In this document: positions 1-24,300 of the stretch, in pieces
Position numbering within the stretch: position 1 is the stretch's first letter
How the letters are laid out: each line of letters begins with the position of its first letter
Source: Onchidella celtica
Taxonomy: Eukaryota > Mollusca > Gastropoda > Systellommatophora > Onchidiidae
DNA: 64,000 nt
Direction of reading: 5' to 3'
NCBI GenBank assembly: GCA_963931925.1
Contig: OZ007570.1
Coordinates: 50,088,349 to 50,152,348, forward strand
Position numbers and translations under genes: made by a program
The notes under the pieces: generated by a model
What the model was told of the DNA's origin: nothing
The model's database searches: none
The model's input: only the letters and a program-made list of their open reading frames with translations

Positions 1-48
1 CCCGACCCCCTCCCTCCCCCTTTTTTTTTTAAATATTCACGAGAGTTC

Positions 49-303
49 TCACCTTTCATCTTTCACCGAGGCATTGTCCATACACTGCAGGATGTAGCCT
101 TTCATTCCTGTCTGTCTGATGTCTTCCTCATCCATGTTTGTTCTCCCTCTCTTTTTAATATCATTCTGCCATCTTCTTCCTGTTTGTCCTCGTGTTCTTT
201 TCCCTATCCGTGGCTGCCATTCAGTGTAGCGTTTTGTCCATCTAATGTCAAGCATCCTTCCCATACGTCCGGCCCAATTCCACTTTTGTTGTACTGTAAC
301 ATG
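49..303 (-). mobile_element. Non-LTR retrotransposon, 3' fragment of reverse transcriptase ORF
   Basis: Read on the minus strand, the translation contains KWNWAGRMGRM, then RWTKRYTEW, then PRIGKRTRG. This is the family signature near the C-terminus of many LINE reverse transcriptases (KWxWAGHVARM, RWTxxxxEWxPRxGKRxRGRP). Only this end is present, and the upstream reverse transcriptase core is absent. It is a dead fragment. The family (CR1, RTE or Jockey-like) cannot be set from so short a piece. Confidence 0.75.
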
Positions 304-407
304 AATTTTACTATGTCCGTTAACTTCGTTTGTTTGCGTATTTCAGCGTTGGGGAATTTTATCTTGTAGTTTGATGTTAAGTATTCTTCTTTCCATTGCC
401 TGCTGGG

Positions 408-760
408 TAGTTCCAGAGAGTAGGCCCTATGTTTGTGTTTAGAGGTTTCACTATTGGTGGATTTGCACTGCGAGACACGGTAGGTGCCGCGACACCGCTG
501 GTAGCATGGAGCGGAAAGTAGGTCGCTGCGGTAAACAATACCCGTTTGTGCCTTTCCACAGGGCGTATGAGCTTCAGCGCTTAATAATGGCTCTAAAGGG
601 TTTCAATCAACCCAAAATTATGAACAAACCACACTAAACAGATATGCACACTGTCTTTGATGAAGGCGGTCTCTTTCATTACAATTTTTGTTTACCGCAG
701 CGACCTAGTTTCGCGATTTGGCGGAAGTGAGATCTCTCTAATGCATACTCTCTGGTAGTT
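408..760. mobile_element. MITE with CCAGAGAGTA inverted ends, copy A
   Basis: The element (413-755) begins CCAGAGAGTA and ends TACTCTCTGG. It is flanked by the direct repeat TAGTT at 408-412 and 756-760, a 5-bp target duplication. It has no coding capacity. A second, inverted copy lies at 26,400-26,735 with its own duplication TAAAA. A partial relative is seen near 5,560-5,690. Confidence 0.75.
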
Positions 761-779
761 CTTAATTTGTTCGTAAGTT

Positions 780-1080
780 GTTGTTGTTGTTTTTTGCTGT
801 CACGGCAAAATTGTGACAGTGCTACTGCGACTAAAAAAAAAAAAAGAAAAGAAAAAATTGCCAGAGTTTTCCCACAGCCATTGAAGTTATAATTCCACAA
901 CAAGACTTAGTGGCGTCAAGCAAGGCCTATAGCAATAGCTGAAAAGTGAACGAAATTGAATATTTTCCCTATTTGTTTTGTAAAATACGGCACTTTTCAT
1001 GACTTCCGCGCGTTTGCCGCTAGGTGACGGTGCGAAACCTGTGCAGGCTAAAAGCACTAGCTGCCTTATCTTATCAGTTC
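780..1080. repeat. Dispersed repeat R1, copy 1
   Basis: This stretch includes the motifs TTGTGACAGTGCTACTGC, ATACGGCACTTTTCATGACT and TCCGCGCGTTTGCC. The same motifs occur in inverted orientation and reverse order at about 6,895-7,150. The repeat is non-coding. No clear terminal repeats were found, so its class is unknown. Confidence 0.65.
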
Positions 1081-1469
1081 TAGTATCTTTGGTAATACAC
1101 GCCAGGACTTCGCAGATAAGTAGATATATTTATTTAATATTTTATTAACATTCTATATATTTCATTTTCTATATTTTTAATTGTTCGATTGTTTTATCTG
1201 TTCAATTTTCCTTTTTTTTTTTCTTTGAAGAAAGCTATTGCCGAAATATTGGCATCTTATCTGTCCTCCCTTTCTCTTTGCGTTTCATTGTATTGTTTTT
1301 GGTATTACATTTGTTTCTTACCCGAGGCTTTGCTACATACAACTATTTCTTTTTGCCAGTTTTTGACTTTGCTTTAAGCCTTGCTGCGACCCCACAGTTT
1401 ATCTGTGGTTTTTATAATATTTTGTCTATTGCTGGCTCGAGTGTGATCGGTAGCAACAGCTGTTTAGAA

Positions 1470-1940
1470 CAGTGGTCCTCAGCCTTTGTATGGCCCCCAC
1501 AGGCTCCAAACCCCACCTCTCTCCCGGCTCCCTCTTCTCCCCCCCCCCCCCTTTCTCCTCCCCCGTACCCAACGGACACATTTCACAAGCAGACAGACTA
1601 CACACAAATTATGATGTCAAGTGATTCAAAGCCTTGTTAATGACAACAGGCGTGTTCATCTTTCAATGTTCATGATGAAACAAAAAGCATTCTCCATAAA
1701 ATAATTATAGGCCTACTTTTATAAAACCCTGCCTTTATCTATTCATAAAACCCACCTAGGCGTGCTGTTGAACAAGTCATAGGCTGTCCTGTGTTTGCTC
1801 CCAAGTCGCCGACCCCACCCCCAACTCCCTTCATTGCTTGCGCACCCTTGTAGCCATTTTCTTTGTTTTCACCCCCCCCCCCACCTTAAAAAAATCGACT
1901 CCCACCCCCGGGTCGACATCGCGCAAGTTGAGAACCACTG
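1470..1940. mobile_element. hAT-like non-autonomous element, degraded
   Basis: It starts CAGTGGTCCTCAGCC and ends GTTGAGAACCACTG, the classic imperfect inverted ends of hAT-type elements. The inside is C-rich and non-coding. No convincing 8-bp target duplication remains, so age or drift is likely. Confidence 0.55.
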
Positions 1941-2130
1941 CGTGAACATTTTTCTTGACGCTTAATTAATTTATTTGTAGGTATTGTAGTCAGAGTCAGA
2001 TAAAGAAATCGCATTCGACAACTACATGTAGGCCTACATGTAATTCGGCAACATACCAGCCGGATGGTATCGTCGCGCTGAACATGAAGAGAAAAACAGA
2101 TAAAATGTCAAATGTAAAATTCATTCTGAT

Positions 2131-3236
2131 CCTCCTGTCACGAGTGGAGTGAGCGGGATTCAAGGATTACGGGGGCATGGAAGTGTAGGATTGACTCACG
2201 GGATAGTGAGGCTGCTCACCTATATTGACTTCTGTTAGTTAACGTTGAAGCGTGCATGTTGTGAGTGAAGTTGAGGCGTAGTAGAGGCAAAATCTGAATA
2301 GTCAGATCACTGCAAGTTAAGAAGCCCAAGGGGACAGACGTGAGATCAGAGGCAGTCGGGAGATTGTTGTGTGTTTTCCAGTGATGACTGGTAGGTTGAA
2401 CTGTGATTGATAATTATGATGATTGATGTACTAGATTCTCCTATGACCATGATGTAAATAAGTTATATGTGAGGACTGTGAAAGTCATTGATTACTGTGT
2501 ATAGAGATGTGCGCAATGAGCGATAGATGTAAGTTAGGATCATGGATTCGTAGCGAGTCTGAGTACGGTGTAACACGGTGGAGGTGTGTTACCGTAAGAT
2601 GTGTGGTGAGTGAAATGTGGACTATTGTGAGTACGCTTGATGGTTCGTAATGAGTGGTGAAGTGGATAGTAATTGTGTGGTGTATTACAGATGTAATGTT
2701 ATTCTTATAGGTGCCGGGGTTGGGCAGAGAAGCCACCCGCGGTGAGCGGACTTGTGCCGGGGTTGGGCAGAAGGCTACCCACAGGCCTGCCTGAGTGAAG
2801 CTGTCGTGCAGGACAGCGGGAGAACATGAGTCGTGGCAGTCTGGCCACAGACAGGGACGTTGTTATTGTCCTTATTGCTATTGAAATAGTAATGTGCTGT
2901 TAAGACCTCGAGGGGAGATTGAGATACGGAGGTTAGGTTGAGCAGGCGCCAATAAGAGAGGCCAGCAAGTAATATATATATAGATGTGAGGCTGAGGCCA
3001 GAGCATATTTTAGAAAGTATTATCGGGTTGTGGGCCCGTAGAAGCATGAATGTCGGGGATACTGACCATTGTATGGTATTGGAATTGAATAATGTAATGC
3101 ACGTATATCGTTATTTCTATGTATAATAAATGTGTGAGTCTGTTTGGTTGTTCTGTTAAGTGTTATACTTGTTCGTTCGTGATTGTTGTCCTGTCATAAT
3201 TATTACATTTCCCAGTCTGGGATTTGTGACACCTCC
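2131..3236 (+). mobile_element. Solo LTR, 1,096 bp, flanked by CCTCC
   Basis: The LTR (2,136-3,231) begins TGTCAC and ends GTGACA. It is flanked on both sides by CCTCC, a perfect 5-bp target duplication. TG...CA ends with short inverted hexamers and a 5-bp duplication are diagnostic of an LTR retrotransposon. A TATA-like run near 2,970 and an AATAAA near 3,125 suggest plus-strand orientation with the polyadenylation site close to the 3' end. An 18-bp motif (GTGCCGGGGTTGGGCAGA) is repeated at about 2,710 and 2,755. There is no internal region or second LTR, so it is a recombination remnant. Confidence 0.8.
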
Positions 3237-4696
3237 TTCCCCCCCCACCGCCTTCCTCGGCCAACCTACCCCACTCCTCCGGCCAGTCTATCTCCTCTTC
3301 CCCCTCCCCTGGCTTTTCCCTTTCATTTCAACACGCAAATTCACTATTTTTAGGCTTTATTGAATAAGTATTTTTCTCTGTTGTCCTTTCTCTCAAGTAA
3401 TCACAGTTACAGGCAACGAAACAGGAAAGAATACAGGCCTGCCAACTCCCTACGTCAATCCAATGTGGATTTTTGTATAGCATTTTCGTATGGTTGGTAA
3501 GATTACCGAAAGGCATTCCCTACATCGGATCAACGTCGGCGCTATGTCGCAATCAGAGGATCTGCGTGGGATGGAACGATATAGAAATTGTAGTATCTTT
3601 GGTCCACCATACCTATAAGCAAACTTAACCCCAATCCTTTGATTCCGATTTCCGTAGCCTTCTTCGCTAGAGTAGGAGGGTGTCTCAAAAAGGAGTACAC
3701 AATCTGAATAGTTATTAATGCAGTGTCAATCAAGCTACATCTAAGATCTATCGTTCAAAATTAAAGAGGACAGATGTGTAGTTATTTGAGTTATCGCATG
3801 TGCTCAAACTGACGGCCGTTCTGAGGTAGACACAGATGAGAGGTAAGAAACTCCTCAGCCGGAGCGAGGCAGATGACGATCTTCAGACTGAGGAAGAGTG
3901 GATTCTTTCATTAGATGTCTCGGCCTTTAACTTTCTGGCATCTTCTAGAACCCCGGCCACACGATGCAGTTCCGCAGAGTTGTAAACAACATTAAACGAG
4001 TCCTTGTGTACTACATTTTATTTTCAGACACTGTGTAGTATGGGTTTTTCAGTCCGGGTTTTTGGTGCATCAGTTGGATGACGGCTGTATTGCGCCCTAC
4101 GTTTTGTTTGTTTTTTTGACTAGGTTTATCCAAAAAAAGGAAAAGTTTACAACATGGGAGAGATGGTGGGCTGCTTTTCTTTTATATTTTTCTTTCAGAA
4201 TCTAAAGAATACCTGTAGTTTTGAACATGTGGCTTTTTGTTGTTGTTGTTGTTGTCTTTGTCGTTTGTTGGTTTTTAAAAAGCATTTTCTTCTGTATCTT
4301 TTTCTCATTTTTCTTCATCTTCCTCTGTTTCTTCTTCTCCCCCCCCCCCCCCCTTTTGTTTTGCTACCAAAATATTACTACGCGCACCGATTACCATCAC
4401 ATGAAATGGGGGGAAAATCCATTGAACACAATGTAAAACCCGTCCAGCGAACGTGCCCCGGCGTGCGTCATGCACGAACGGAAATTAAAAACAATAATAA
4501 CAACTTTTCACTTCCTGTTACCATTTGACTTCACCTTGATGAATCACAATTTCCTAGAAATTTGGCCCCCTCGATGTCATCTACAGGCCAGGCTTGTATT
4601 GGTCAAACTAACCATCTCTATTCACTTGTTTCGGGAGTGAGTACCTCGGAATGTGATTCAGCAACTGTCTTTCGCACAGTATGATTTTGTTGCATC
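3237..4696. other. Non-coding stretch upstream of the RhoGAP-like gene
   Basis: Nothing with coding character is seen. The stretch holds poly-C, poly-T and GTT-repeat tracts (for example near 4,240 and 4,340). It probably carries the promoter and 5' UTR of the gene beginning at 4,697, but no core promoter motif can be named with confidence. Confidence 0.4.
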
Positions 4697-17018
<12,322 letters not shown>

Positions 17019-17154
17019 TCTGGCTTGAGAGATCATTGAAGACCCAGTTGGAAAAACGACCATAATCACTTTATCTATGAAACTGAAAAAAAAAATCGGA
17101 TTTTTTAAAATAGCCGAAATAATCAAACTATATATTTTGTTAAACTATATATTA

Positions 17155-17368
17155 TGTTTATTGGGGCTGCATGTAGCCTACATAACCAAACCCTACCCGT
17201 GAACCATTATTTGGACTACCCTTTTCTCGCTACGGTACTATTGACCATGTAGCCCAACCCTAATCCTACCTAACCCTAACCCTAATCCTAAACCTAAGGT
17301 AATTTTGATCATGTAGCCCTAATAAACGGGTGACCTTAATAGGCTGCATATAGCTCCAATAAAAACTC
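17155..17368. mobile_element. MITE with CCCTAA-rich interior in the 3' UTR
   Basis: The left end (TTTATTGGGGCTGCATGTAG) and right end (inverse of TTTATTGGAGCTATATGCAG) form inverted repeats. The interior holds TAACCCTAACCCTAATCC-type units that resemble telomere repeats. It lies about 140 bp after the RhoGAP-like stop codon. Confidence 0.6.
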
Positions 17369-17851
17369 CCTTTTTTTAAAGTTTGGAAATCCCCAACTGC
17401 AATGTTAATGGAGATAAAGTAAAGCAACCTGTTTCATCAGAGGGAGAATTTACTTTAGTAGAAAAAAAAAAGGGCTTTGGGGCAAAATGGGCATTATAAT
17501 AATATTTTTCAAATAACCAAAAAATCTTTCAAATTGGCCCATGGTCGTTCTTCCATCTGGCTTTTCATTTGTGTGTAGTGTAACCACACTTACACCATAT
17601 GAATGTTCAGTACAATGTTGATTTGCTCTGCAATTACCAAGAAAACCGCAGATGCTTTAATTTTTAAGGGCCATTTAGCAACCACCATCAATAAAATCAA
17701 TTTATATGCGATATTCCCGTGCTGCACGATTGAAATACATCGTACTTTGATGTGTGGAGTCCATGAGGACTATTGCAGATTACCATTTCTTTCACCTGTG
17801 TGCCCCAGAGTGATCAAAATATGTTCTTTGTTTCCTCATATAAACCTTGAT

Positions 17852-17857
17852 AATAAA
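17852..17857 (+). terminator. Candidate polyadenylation signal of the RhoGAP-like gene
   Basis: AATAAA lies 834 bp after the stop codon. An earlier AATAAA near 17,325 lies within the MITE. Which one is used cannot be told from sequence. Confidence 0.4.
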
Positions 17858-18354
17858 TAGAAATCATTTTATACGTATACTGAAACTCTTTGATGTGTTC
17901 ACTTCTTTCCACCCAGTCAGCACATAAACATTTTAACACCCTGATCTTGTGGCAAAATCAACTATTGTTTTGTAAATAGAAAAGGGGTGGTGGTTGTACT
18001 GGTTTATCCCAGTAGGAATGTAATTCTTGCTCAGTTTACAAAGTATTGGAGTATAAACAAGGTACATATGTATGTGACATCTTCATAACCAGCGAGAAAT
18101 GTTGATTTTGCAAAACTTATACATAATACCTTTCGACGCAACTTCAGGTAACGTTTGTTCACCCTTCATTTGAAGAAATGTCAGTCCAAGTCTTTGAGCA
18201 TCGTGCTGTATTAATTATTGTTCATTTCACCTTCTCATTCGAAATTACAAAGTAAAATATATGCTGCTAAATTCATGCAAACTCTTGGTTTTTACAGAAA
18301 AAGCTGCCTTTGTTACGCCCATACTTAAAGAACAATTGGGAGGGGGAGGGGAGG

Positions 18355-18660
18355 GGGGAGGGGGCAGCGCGTCGGTCTGGAGGCAAGATGCTCGCCTCTC
18401 AAGCCGAAGGTACCGGGTTCGATCCTGGTCGGTGCAGCCATGTTGGAATTTTTTAATTTTTTTTTTTGGAGGGGGGGGGGAGAGAATTCCTGTCCCTGAT
18501 CGTATGGTAGGTAGGATCGAACGCCTAGTCTTCTCGGACAAGGAAGAAAAACTCGGAAAGCCCGTGTGCACGTTGCGCCCGTTAAAGATATCTTGGCAGT
18601 TGAAAGTCGAGAAGAGCAGGCCGAACAAGTTGGCTGCCCGGGCAAATTTCTAAAATAAAC
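18355..18660 (+). mobile_element. tRNA-derived SINE
   Basis: The head reads like a tRNA gene. AAGATGCTCGCCTCTCAAGC is followed by a clear B-box, GGTTCGATCC, at about 18,417-18,426. It is too altered elsewhere to be a tRNA. The body (TAGGTAGGATCGAACG, GTGCACGTTGCGCCCG, TCTTGGCAGTTG) is shared with the inverted copy at 8,085-8,351. The SINE family cannot be named from memory. Confidence 0.75.
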
Positions 18661-19157
18661 AATCCTTCCCACAAAAAATGCACAGAAACAAGAAGAAGAA
18701 AAATGAAAACCAGAAAAGTCAGGTGAAAATGCCAGGTGTAGCAAACCTACTCAAATAAACACCTAAACACACATAAAAAATGAATAATACTGCCTTTTTT
18801 TTTTTCTTTTTAACGTCCACCCCTGGGTAGTCCCGTTTTAAAATTTTGTTTCCACGTGGAAAAAACAACAACAACGGTAATCCCAAATATTTACAAGAAT
18901 CACTACGGTTTAGTTTGCATTGAAATTTCTACAGTACATAATGCAATTACTCATAAGGCCACTCAAGGACAGAGAAATGTCATGTCTTTTGAATTACATT
19001 ACATATTATTGTATATTGCATTATATCATTTTAGATACTTTGTGCCAAATGGCATAACTTCGCCGTGCTGCTCACATTGTCGTAGAAATTCAACTATTTA
19101 ATGTTTGAAAGGACTTTACTATACGCTACATGGCTATAATGATCATTAGACGAATTA
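18661..19157. other. Non-coding spacer
   Basis: A-rich DNA between the SINE and the next hairpin MITE. Nothing recognised. Confidence 0.4.
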
Positions 19158-19352
19158 TCCGCGTTTCCACGTGTACGGAAACGGAAACGGCAACAGAAAC
19201 GTCAAAAATCCACCAAGTAGTAAAAAGACAGAATGTTTCCATGTGTGCGGGCGCAGTTTCCAGACACATGAAAACATCATTTCTATTCCACCACTTGAAG
19301 GATTTTTAACGTTTCCGTTGCTGTTTCCGTACACAAGGAAACCCAGCTTTGC
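19158..19352. mobile_element. Hairpin MITE with GTGTACGGAAACGG ends, copy 2
   Basis: GTTTCCACGTGTACGGAAAC and GGCAACAGAAACGTC on the left are mirrored by GACGTTTCC-like and GTTTCCGTACAC arms on the right. Same family as 5,090-5,294. Confidence 0.7.
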
Positions 19353-21053
19353 GGCTTTCAATCCTGGTGAATCATATTATATAGGAAGTAGAGCCTCCAA
19401 CGTAATCATGCACGGCTTTTAAACCGCTGAGCCTTAAATTCAACAAAATATCATATCATGCATAGAAAGACGTAAAAGTGTGCGTGGACATCCATGTATT
19501 TTAAAAGGTCTTGAAGTTCGCGATATTGTTAATACTTTCGTTGATCTGAGCCGTAACTGAGTTGAACAGAAGAAAATGTTCTGACCCCCCCCCCCCCCAA
19601 AAAGAAAGAAAACACACATTCTCTTCGAGTAGAATTAATAAGTACGACAGGAAATTTCGTTCTGCGCCTCATTTTGCACATTCGTGATCGAAACTACTTT
19701 AAAAATCACATATGTGTATTCGCCGAGTTAGCGGACCAACTAGTGCCAACAAATGAACAGAGACAAAAACATCCAGTTTCAATGTTTGATACATGTATCA
19801 CAGAGGAGCAATCGAAAAGATTTTCACATACTTGTAATTAAATACACATATAATATACTACATACTACAAATTTCAAGAATGACACACCAGCCCTTATCT
19901 TTCACACAGCAACCAAAACACAGCAACGCAACACCGGAGTTGTACATGTAATGGGATTTTATTCTCTTAAAAAAATGATGCAAACACAATACCTCTCTCA
20001 CGCGTATACTTGGAATAAGCAAGACTAACTCGATACGATAACAGTACAAAAATAGCAGTAGCAAAGATCATGGGTATGATTACTGTATTATAATTTATGA
20101 TCTTCCAAGCGATAGTTTTCAGAACAGAATAATTAGGCGAAACTTAACAATATCGGGTACAGACACATGGAAAGCCTATGCAGTAATCAAATACATGTAT
20201 CTCCTTCATCCCTTCCTGGTGGTTGTGAAAATAGTTGGGTTGGATCAAAGATAAGATTATGGACATTATGTATACAGAAAGATCCCTCCGTCATGTCAAA
20301 AAGACCCAGGATCCTATTAATTGTACTTCTGTACTAAATGGCCCAATAAAATGACATCAGGCCTCGAAACGGCACTTTACTAAGTCTGTTGTCAGTGGCG
20401 CATCCACATTTTTGGGAACCTGAAGCTTGAACTGTTATGGGGCCCCTTTGCAACCAGCAACGATTGGGCAACATCCAAAATTCACTCATTAAAAAAAAAA
20501 ATTCCCTCATGTCGGAGGGGCCAAGAAGCTCAAGCCTCATTGGTTTTATAGTAGATCCGCCACTGTCTGTTGATACGTCCCGTTTTGACAACAATAGTTT
20601 TTTTTTTGCACTAGTACAACATGGGGAAATATAGAGCGGGAACTTGATAATGTTCGCTCAGGCTGAGTGCTGGCCACCATGCAACCTCTAATCCACGTAT
20701 CAATTGCATGGAACTATTATGCAAGTGCCGATGGACAATTACTTGAAGCTGGAAACAAATCACTATGTGTGTCTTTATATTAATACTGTTTGCTATCAAA
20801 CGTCCATCTTAAACGTTTCACATGTAATTCTCGGAAATTCATCACTGATCTGCACGTTTTCATTCCTGACAATTCACCCATTCACAAGAACTATAACCGA
20901 CAGTGTCTGTTCCATTTACCTGCGAAGCAATTTATGATACCACTGCAAAACTGCTTATTATACAGGAGAGAAAAAAACGACACAATATTTCAACGACAAC
21001 TTGTTTGTCCACAAATAAAGTAAATACATGTTTCCACCTACCTTCTCCTGAAG
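19353..21053. other. Non-coding, A-rich
   Basis: No exon-like coding frame, tRNA or known repeat was seen. It may be intergenic or distal 3' UTR of the minus-strand GTPase gene. Confidence 0.4.
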
Positions 21054-21354
21054 CTTTAAAACAGTGTTTCTCACGGTGGGGCGTGGGACTCCAGAATGGG
21101 GCGCGGGGACGTTTCATAGACATCTTAATGTCATTGTGTATAACTTCACTGTTTAGATAAACTGGTTTGTGTCGTATAAGTGGTTTCCTTGTTTAGCTCG
21201 CAACTTCTTTTGAACGTATAGATCCTGAATAACCACCATATGAACTATTTCCTTGTCCGGTCATAGTGGGGCGTACTTTTTTAAAAAAAAATAAATTGAA
21301 GTGTTTCTTTTGGGGGGGGGGGGGCAAAAAAGGCTGAGAAACACTGCTTTAAAG
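21054..21354. mobile_element. hAT-like MITE with 8-bp target duplication
   Basis: The element (21,062-21,346) starts CAGTGTTTCTCACGG and ends GCTGAGAAACACTG. It is flanked by CTTTAAAA on the left and CTTTAAAG on the right, a 7/8 matching 8-bp duplication as hAT transposases make. A relative lies at 11,690-11,995. Confidence 0.8.
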
Positions 21355-24300
21355 GAAACACAGAAGTAACTATATCCATCAAGTTTGAGCTTTCAGCTGA
21401 GCAAACTATCACACACACTAAAGCCCCAAACTTCAGTGACCAAACAGCATCGAAGGACTGGTCTGAGCGCTTTAATACAAAAACAAGAATCGAGTACAAC
21501 ACATCAATATATAAAATGTTACTTCGCCCGACATGTTATAAATTATGCATGCACTGTAACAAAGCAAAGACGCAGGGAGGACCTTTTCTTCCAATTTCAA
21601 TTTCCTGAAAAGAGGCCACAGAGAAAACAGGTGAACAAGGCAAGAAACTAACCAGGCCTAATCATAATTTGGAACAATTATTTAAGGTCCACTCATTATT
21701 TCTCGTGCTATATTTTTCCACAGGGCAAAATATTTCAAGTAAAGTGCTGAATGTAGAACAGAAAGAAATCACAATATGTAAATTGCAAACACCATCTGCC
21801 CATTTAAAAAAAAATAAAAAATGTGTGTGCTTTAGTCTGCATGTCCAAAAAAAGCAGCTGGCAGTAGGAGCAGGACCATTATGAAGAATACAACATGAAA
21901 AAAGAGGCAAATAGCTACAGCTCACAAAAGAAACAGTAAAAGCAAAAAAAAAAAAAAAAGATTCACCGAACATAAAGCTATTTTCCCCTTCCACAAAGTA
22001 ACAGACATTTTGAATAACAGCATACTTGATATAAAAAAACAGAATTATCTTTACTTAAGTCAATACAAAAACTCCACTGAAAGATCTTTGGAAGCAAATG
22101 CAACCTTATGGCAACACCGCATTATGCTGTATTTTTTTTCATATTTTGAGCTATTTGGTTATGTTGTCAGTTCAAGAAAAAGAATTTTTATAAAAATCTT
22201 AGAAAAAATACAACAACGGCCAGTTCTTCAATTTTCTCAAAGCCTTCCGATCTCATCTATCTCAAATTTTCATTCAGTCTTAGAAAAATATTGATTTTCC
22301 AGAGTGACAAGGAACATTTTCTCCTCTTCCACTCCAAGATAATAACAAACAGCAGCTCTTTTCACACCCAGTTTTGTGGCACTGAAACATTTTAATATTA
22401 CAACATCTCTTCTTTGAACCATACTCAATAAATTGGATCATTTCTCTTTGTTCTCCAACCACTTCTTTGGATATTCCGTGCGGGATATATCTCTACGCAC
22501 AAAATTATATGTACTTTGATGATAAGACTTCCTAGCATACCAGCATAATGTCAACCCTGTTTCTATACTGCCATCTTAGCCCTTGTTTGTTCCAGCTCCA
22601 CTACTTGCACAGCTGAGAAATTCTGCGTTAAACGTTTGAGGCTTTAGTATTATGATAAGTAGTTAGAATAAATCGGAACCGGGAAACAGCTTGATAAATG
22701 CCACAACACATTTTTAAAAGTGTCAAATACCTCTTCTACATAATAAAGGACCTCCAGTTTTTCAGAAAAAAAATAATGACATGTATATAATATACTATTT
22801 CATCAATGAAATTCAGAGGACATTTGGTATATCGCCTATCAATTTCAAGTCGACATGATGTCCAAAAGTACATTATAATATTCAGTATTTCAAAATGTTT
22901 ATTGCTACTTATTTAAAGGAGATCAAACTTTGAAGCCATGATACTCAAAAGTGGAGTCAAGGGAGACAGAACACTGGTACAATATGCAAAACTTTCTGCT
23001 TGTGAGAGTATCAAGGCCTGCATCTTTAAAACTACGCACTGCAGTCTGAGAGGCGTAGACACCTCTGGGTATATGCTTACTCATTCCATCTGAAAGGTTT
23101 TGTGATGATGATGAAAAAACAGACGATGAAGTTAAAGACAGATGAACAGAGGATATATAAATAAATTACACTTGTACGGATTATTTCAAATTACACTTGT
23201 ACAACTAAAAGACAATTACCAAATTTCATTTTTCACACTAAGCAATAACCACATAAATGACCACAAAATCTAAGCTGGAGAGCAACATACCTAAATCAAT
23301 AAAAATTCTTTTTTTTTCATCTTTGCTGCATCTTTCAATTGGCTGAATAGCAAAAATGATATGTCAATCAATGCTGTCTTCGCATTAGTTTGGAGTCACT
23401 TCAGCATTGTTTTATCTTATTTAAAGGGAAAACTTATAATTAAAAAAAATATGAGAGTTGAATATTCTGTTGCCTTTTCACAGGGAATTATTTGTGCTGA
23501 TAGTCAACTGGTAATTCAGAGTTCAAAGCGAAAAATTCCGAAAAACCATTAAACTCTGAACCACACAGCTCATAAATGCAGTCCTACATACGCAGATAAA
23601 AATATTGTATCGTAAGGTATTTGCTATACTGTTGTATGCGACATTTTGAGGTTTTGTCATGAAAATGGTTCTCTCACTCCTAAGTTTACTGTGTAAGTGT
23701 CATTCGAATCAGTTAAAAACTTTTCAAGGTATGTGTTTGTGACATAATATTGTCTTCCAATATCACATAACTCTTCAAAGTTTCGATCCTCTTCTCGAAA
23801 AGACAAAAATGCACATACAACAATATAATTATGGAAAATACCGAACAATATCTACAAGGCTTTTGTTAGGGGCCCTGTGGTATTTTACATAGTAAGCTAC
23901 AGATGAGCAGTGAACACATTCAGTTTTTTCTCCATTCTGCTTTGTAATTATACGATGTCCCCTACCAACAGCTTGTCTATAAATTTATGCACGTTTTGTG
24001 TAATCTTACAGTGACACAGGATGAGCTGAGGACACGGGGAAAACCTCAGAAGTCTGGGAATCCCTAGAACTCCTTAAATTAAGCTCTGACAATTCTAAAA
24101 AGTGTAATTCATAAAATAAATTACACAATAAACTCAAATTTCAAGTCTAACAGAAAGACATCTAAAACATGACACAGCGTTGTATAATGGCGCTTGGCTT
24201 TTGTGCGACTCTTGTTCTTCATTCACTGATTAAAACAATAAAAGAATAACATCGACAGCTGGAAAAGGTTTAAAATTACATGTGATATATAAATGAACTT

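Noticed and set aside
17270..17300. Interstitial telomere tract marking a chromosome fusion
   Set aside because: Only a few imperfect CCCTAA units, enclosed by inverted repeats of a MITE; too short and explained by the element.
18380..18430. Functional tRNA gene
   Set aside because: Only the B-box and parts of the A-box region survive, no cloverleaf closes, and the downstream body is shared with another copy, so it is a SINE head.
18245..18744. Antisense proline-rich open frames at the SINE
   Set aside because: They arise from GGGGAG runs and SINE sequence; no protein family fits.
20334..20634. Open frames near 20.4 kb as a transposon protein
   Set aside because: Some element-like sequence may be present, but no conserved protein motif or terminal repeats could be found.
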